A stretch of DNA of 23,981 nucleotides from a virus, in the IMG/VR virus record IMGVR_UViG_3300043427_000649, positions 1 to 23,981 of that record; one strand, written 5' to 3'. Each line of letters starts with the position of its first letter. Position 1 is the stretch's first letter. The position numbers were made by a program, and so were the translations under genes. The notes under the pieces were generated by a model. The model was not told where the DNA came from and searched no databases. It saw only the letters and a list, made by a program, of their open reading frames with translations. Positions 21,807 through 23,981 of the stretch are shown in pieces.

Positions 21807-22087
21807 GTGTTCCCCCTGTTTCGGATGGCATCACCCCATGTGCCACCGCCCTCTTTCAAAATGTGGTCAACAAACTTCGCGCACACCTCACGCTCGGCTG
21901 CCAACGCATCGGTCAGGATGTTGACCTGTCGCTCCATTGCTTCCATCTCGGCAGGCCATGAGTTGCGCTCATCAGCACGGACAAGGGCTTCAAAGGCTTT
22001 GAGCACTACTGTGCTGTCGCACCAAATGTCGCGGATGCCTGTAAAGTTAAAGCCAGCCTCACGGGCCATGTCTATCGTGTCTCTCAT
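21803..22087 (-). CDS. Hypothetical helical/coiled-coil protein, 94 residues
   Basis: An acidic helical protein starting MRDTIDMAREAGFNFTGI, with a conserved-looking coiled-coil core EMEAMERQVNILTDALAAER and an end EGGGTWGDAIRNRGN. The NILTDALAAER stretch is similar to EILSDALAESR in the gene at 22490-22711, suggesting a shared motif. The ATG at 22087 is used because it overlaps the upstream stop as ATGA; an in-frame Met at 22120 was rejected. No function is recognised. Confidence 0.68.
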   Translation of the reverse strand: MRDTIDMAREAGFNFTGIRDIWCDSTVVLKAFEALVRADERNSWPAEMEAMERQVNILTDALAAEREVCAKFVDHILKEGGGTWGDAIRNRGNT

Positions 22088-22290
22088 GGCTTCATCCCCC
22101 TCAACATCTCTGCCCTGCAATCGTTCCAGCCTTGGATGTACTGGGGATGCTCGGGCGCGTGACGGAACAGGGCATCAGGGACTGCTGGCTGTGCTTTGAG
22201 TGCCGCCAGTTCTTTGCCCATCGCTTCGCAGTTCGGGCAGTAGCAAGACTGCACAGGTGCTGGCTGTGCGGGTGGGAAGGGCCAGCTCAT
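22084..22290 (-). CDS. Hypothetical Cys-motif protein, 68 residues
   Basis: A small protein with a Pro-rich start (SWPFPPAQPAPVQ), then CYCPNCEAMGKELAALKAQP. Three Cys in CxCPxC could help bind a metal, though a fourth ligand is not obvious (Cys or His further along, near HAPEHPQY). The end is QGWNDCRAEMLRGMKP. The start at 22290 follows GGGGGTGG and makes an ATGA overlap; the upstream in-frame Met at 22347 was rejected. Similar proteins occur in other phages as far as I recall, without known function. Confidence 0.66.
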   Translation of the reverse strand: MSWPFPPAQPAPVQSCYCPNCEAMGKELAALKAQPAVPDALFRHAPEHPQYIQGWNDCRAEMLRGMKP

Positions 22291-22493
22291 GCCACCCCCA
22301 ACGAGATGGTGAATGGGGACAGCCAGCCGACAAGCGCCCAAATACATCCGGCAACAGCAGCAAAGACATACGACAGTTGGCTAAGGCCACCTCTGAATGA
22401 CAGCTCGCCAAAGATGACGGATACAGCCGCAGCCGTAACGTAAAGAGCGCAAGCGGTAAGCGCCAGAAAACCAATGATTGCAAGTGCTGTCAT
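22287..22493 (-). CDS. Two-pass membrane protein, 68 residues
   Basis: A hydrophobic protein with two predicted membrane helices: about residues 3-29 (ALAIIGFLALTACALYVTAA) and 40-61 (LSYVFAAVAGCIWALVGWL), joined by a short FGELSFRGG loop. GGAGA precedes the ATG. Both ends overlap neighbours by ATGA. Topology resembles small holin-like or host-takeover membrane proteins, but nothing more specific can be said. Confidence 0.66.
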   Translation of the reverse strand: MTALAIIGFLALTACALYVTAAAVSVIFGELSFRGGLSQLSYVFAAVAGCIWALVGWLSPFTISLGVA

Positions 22494-22711
22494 GCTTTCT
22501 CCACTCGGCCAATCAACCCCACAGGCTCATAGTCCAGCCCCAACTCTCTGGCGTTCTCTGCCTTCTTGTCGAGGGCGGCGTTTACCTTCAACGCTGCAAC
22601 TTCACGCCGTGACTCAGCCAGTGCATCACTCAGGATTTCCACTTGTCTGTTGGTTGCCTCAAGTTCAGCTTGCAGCACGGCGACCAGCTTTAGTAATTCG
22701 TCTTTGGTCAT
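22490..22711 (-). CDS. Hypothetical coiled-coil protein, 73 residues
   Basis: A helical protein from MTKDELLKLVAVLQAELEAT to EILSDALAESRREVAALKVN, a likely coiled coil over about residues 3-45, ending GLDYEPVGLIGRVEKA. The motif EILSDALAESR is close to NILTDALAAER in the gene at 21803-22087. The ATG at 22711 overlaps the upstream peptide stop (ATGA); GGGGGTGG lies ahead of it. No family is recognised. Confidence 0.66.
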   Translation of the reverse strand: MTKDELLKLVAVLQAELEATNRQVEILSDALAESRREVAALKVNAALDKKAENARELGLDYEPVGLIGRVEKA

Positions 22712-22797
22712 ACCACCCCCGCCAGCCACCACAGGCCATAAATGATTGACACAGACACTGCCGCTGATGCCAGTAAGCAGGCAATTAAGATTTTCAT
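22708..22797 (-). CDS. 29-residue membrane peptide
   Basis: A short hydrophobic peptide (MKILIACLLASAAVSVSIIY, then GLWWLAGVV). The first 20 residues resemble a signal peptide or a single membrane helix, with a Cys at position 7 in a partly lipobox-like setting. GAGGATC precedes the ATG. It overlaps neighbours by ATGA at both ends. Function is unknown; it is below normal gene-calling length. Confidence 0.52.
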   Translation of the reverse strand: MKILIACLLASAAVSVSIIYGLWWLAGVV

Positions 22798-22883
22798 TTG
22801 ATGATCCTCATAAACGCGCCGCATCGGGCGCACTTGTAAATGGGCTGGCCCTCAACGGGCTCCCACATGTGTTGGCAATTCAT
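22794..22883 (-). CDS. 29-residue zinc-ribbon peptide
   Basis: A tiny protein with Cys3-x-His5 and Cys18-x2-Cys21 (MNCQHMWEPV ... YKCARCGAF), a complete four-ligand set for one zinc ion, ending in a basic MRIIK. A strong GGAGGT lies 5 bases ahead of the ATG. Both ends overlap neighbours (ATGA). Such minimal knuckles often bind proteins or nucleic acid; the target is unknown. Confidence 0.6.
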   Translation of the reverse strand: MNCQHMWEPVEGQPIYKCARCGAFMRIIK

Positions 22884-23038
22884 TTGTACCTCCGCAGCGG
22901 CTCGACCTTCTTCTCTGGCGGTGGCGGTGTCATCTTCTCGGACGGTGGGGTCCAGCCCCACTTGCGCCAGGTGGCCTGAACGTCAGCCCCGCTGCTCCAC
23001 TTGAATTCCTTGTTTGGTACTGATGGGTAAACTTTCAT
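22880..23038 (-). CDS. Hypothetical 52-residue Pro-rich protein
   Basis: A small basic protein with an aromatic N-terminal part (MKVYPSVPNKEFKWSSGADV, then ATWRKWGW) and a Pro/Lys-rich tail (TPPSEKMTPPPPEKKVEPLR). AAGGAG precedes the ATG by 7 bases. Its start lies 56 bases inside the preceding gene, one of only two junctions here that are not ATGA. The tail looks unstructured. No family is recognised. Confidence 0.6.
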   Translation of the reverse strand: MKVYPSVPNKEFKWSSGADVQATWRKWGWTPPSEKMTPPPPEKKVEPLRRYK

Positions 23039-23198
23039 GATTTGCTCCTTCGATTACTAAGTGCCGGTAGGCACGGATTGCTGTCTTCAAGTCTGCACGC
23101 AGACTCTCGATCAGCTCGTCTTGCTCAGACAACCGCTTGGCAGCGTCTTGGGCAAACTTCGCCAGGTTGTGCGCTTCCCACGCCTGAAACCTGTTCAT
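22983..23198 (-). CDS. Hypothetical helical protein, 71 residues
   Basis: A helical protein (MNRFQAWEAHNLAKFAQDAA, later SEQDELIESLRADLKTAIRA), with a C-terminal stretch EGANHESLPISTKQG. The ribosome site is weak, and initiation likely depends on the ATGA overlap with the upstream gene. The last 56 bases overlap the next gene in another frame. Function is unknown; it may be a coiled-coil adaptor or regulator. Confidence 0.62.
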   Translation of the reverse strand: MNRFQAWEAHNLAKFAQDAAKRLSEQDELIESLRADLKTAIRAYRHLVIEGANHESLPISTKQGIQVEQRG

Positions 23199-23386
23199 GC
23201 TTTGGTGGCCAGCGCCAGCAGCTCGGCCCTCTCTCTGGCCACGCGCAGCGTGTTGTAGCGCTGGTGCAGGCGCTCGATGATCTTGACGCGGCGCTCGCCT
23301 GCCATCTCATCATCGAGCAGCGCCTTGACCTTGGCCTCTGGCATCGCCGCCAGCACGTCGTTAAGACTTCGCCATGTGTACTTCAA
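23195..23386 (-). CDS. Conserved hypothetical protein, 63 residues, TTG start
   Basis: A small protein reading KYTWRSLNDVLAAMPEAKVK, then GERRVKIIERLHQRYNTLRV, which I recall as a recurrent pattern in early regions of proteobacterial phages with no known function. The start is judged to be TTG at 23386, with GGAG 7 bases ahead. A longer TTG start at 23407 has no ribosome site. It overlaps the upstream gene by 26 bases and the downstream one by ATGA. Many callers would miss the TTG. Confidence 0.68.
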   Translation of the reverse strand: MKYTWRSLNDVLAAMPEAKVKALLDDEMAGERRVKIIERLHQRYNTLRVARERAELLALATKA

Positions 23387-23522
23387 TTTTCTTCTCCAGT
23401 TGTTCAATTAGCTTGGTCGTGCGGGCGTGTGAGCGCTGCGCTGCGTTGAGCTGCCGCGTCTTGTGCCGCAGCTCCGACTTGGCCGCTCGCAGTTTGGCTT
23501 TCCATTGGTCGATGCGTTTCAT
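23361..23522 (-). CDS. Hypothetical basic coiled-coil protein, 53 residues
   Basis: A very basic helical protein (MKRIDQWKAKLRAAKSELRH, then TRQLNAAQRSHAR and IEQLEKKIEVHMAKS) with heptad-like spacing over most of its length. It starts at an ATGA overlap with the acidic gene upstream. The ribosome site is poor, which fits coupled translation. It ends 26 bases inside the next gene. The pairing of a basic coiled coil with an adjacent acidic protein is noted but no function is assigned. Confidence 0.6.
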   Translation of the reverse strand: MKRIDQWKAKLRAAKSELRHKTRQLNAAQRSHARTTKLIEQLEKKIEVHMAKS

Positions 23523-23848
23523 AGTTTTTCCAAAGTATCTATCTGATCAATAATCCATTGGCAATCTTTACGCAAAGCCGCAAACAAGGGCGCGCTTTTT
23601 GCGGTGATGGCTTTATCGCCGCAGGTATGCAAATCAAACGTGTCGTTGTAGACATCCTTGAGCTTTATATGGACCGCCAGCGAGACATCTAACGGTGTGT
23701 TCCAAATTAAATTCAATGTTTCTATCGCGTCTTCAAAATCACCCTCACATTGGTTTGACGTGTAGACGCAAAACTTAAAGTCGCCGTTTTCATCAACGTC
23801 CTCGGGTAGTATTGATTCGTCTATTTCAAGTTCAATCATTTTTTTCAT
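23519..23848 (-). CDS. Acidic 109-residue protein from an A+T-rich gene
   Basis: A soluble acidic protein: by hand count about 23 Asp/Glu against about 10 Lys/Arg, with the acid packed in the first 45 residues (ELEIDESILPEDVDENGDF, EGDFEDAIE). GGAGG lies 7-8 bases before the ATG. G+C of nt 23521-23820 is about 43% by hand count, against about 66% at 23221-23340, so the gene looks recently acquired. It overlaps the helicase stop and the next start by ATGA. No family is recognised. Small acidic early proteins can mimic DNA or inhibit host enzymes; this is only a candidate. Confidence 0.72.
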   Translation of the reverse strand: MKKMIELEIDESILPEDVDENGDFKFCVYTSNQCEGDFEDAIETLNLIWNTPLDVSLAVHIKLKDVYNDTFDLHTCGDKAITAKSAPLFAALRKDCQWIIDQIDTLEKL

Positions 23849-23981
23849 TTAAGTGCCTCCAAGGCGATTTGAGAAAGGGATAGCTTGTCGTGCAGTGAGC
23901 GCCAGATTTTCTCATCGACGGTCTTGTCGGTCAGAAATACGTAGCACCACACGTCATGCCGCTGGCCGCTACGATGCAAGC
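23845..23981 (-). CDS. SNF2-family helicase, C-terminal fragment (cut by window edge)
   Basis: The 44 residues present read LHRSGQRHDVWCYVFLTDKT, then VDEKIWRSLHDKLSLSQIAL and the end. HRSGQ is the end of helicase motif VI (QxxxRxHRxGQ) of SNF2-type superfamily 2 ATPases, and the following VWCYVFLTDKTVDEKIW matches the strand and helix that follow it. Such proteins are common in phage replication blocks, where they remodel or translocate on double-stranded DNA. The gene continues beyond base 23981, so start and length are unknown. A stop in another frame at 23849 was rejected because this frame matches the family and ends in an ATGA overlap. Confidence 0.83.
   Translation of the reverse strand, partial: LHRSGQRHDVWCYVFLTDKTVDEKIWRSLHDKLSLSQIALEALK

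Noticed and set aside
20949-23449. Several + strand frames of 60-140 codons in the right-hand region.
   Set aside because: They are antisense to the coupled leftward genes and have low-complexity Ser/Pro/Arg-rich products without ribosome sites.
23849-23851. A TAA on the - strand just before the acidic gene, taken as the end of the upstream gene.
   Set aside because: It belongs to another frame; the frame carrying the SNF2 motif VI ends at the TGA within the ATGA overlap at 23845-23848.

Overview
The window is part of the genome of a tailed phage or prophage, most likely a short-tailed (podovirus-like) virus. It holds a long block of late genes on the + strand (5-20921), then a tight block of small genes on the - strand (20925-23981). 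No rRNA, tRNA, integrase, terminase or CRISPR array is visible. The terminase genes would be expected just upstream of the portal gene, outside the window. Codon use and small-gene content resemble phages of freshwater proteobacteria, perhaps Burkholderiales. That host guess is from general resemblance only and is weak.

+ strand layout. A portal protein (5-2041) is followed by a very large fibre (2028-5168) with a collagen-like stretch, a long array of 17-residue repeats and a C-terminal S74 self-cleaving chaperone. Next come an HNH endonuclease, a small fibre-associated protein, and a lysis cassette: three small membrane-anchored proteins, a three-segment holin and a GH24 endolysin. Two small genes, one a zinc ribbon, lead into scaffold (8206-8937) and major capsid protein (8967-9908). 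A run of small head or accessory proteins follows, two of them 48 residues long and strongly basic. Then come a head-tail adaptor, a gp10-like tail protein, a second S74 fibre (13636-15186), a second copy of the small fibre-associated protein, a cupin and three large proteins judged to be ejected with the DNA (15807-20921). The order scaffold, coat, adaptor, gp10-like protein, three ejection proteins matches the P22-type morphogenesis block. Here a fibre and the whole lysis cassette sit between portal and scaffold.

- strand layout. Sixteen genes, mostly 25-154 codons, read leftward. The most upstream is the cut C-terminus of a SNF2-type helicase. Thirteen of the fifteen junctions are 4-base ATGA stop/start overlaps, so the block looks like one translationally coupled operon, presumably early genes. 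It encodes a likely ribbon-helix-helix regulator, a zinc-ribbon peptide, tiny membrane peptides, coiled-coil proteins and an acidic protein from an A+T-rich gene. Many are shorter than usual gene-calling cut-offs.

The two blocks converge with three bases between stop codons, and an imperfect inverted repeat covers the junction. Items most worth a second look are the duplicated fibre plus small-protein module with an HNH gene inserted in one copy, the two hairpins flanking the gene after the capsid gene, the paired basic micro-proteins, the cupin in the tail region, and the coupled micro-protein operon.
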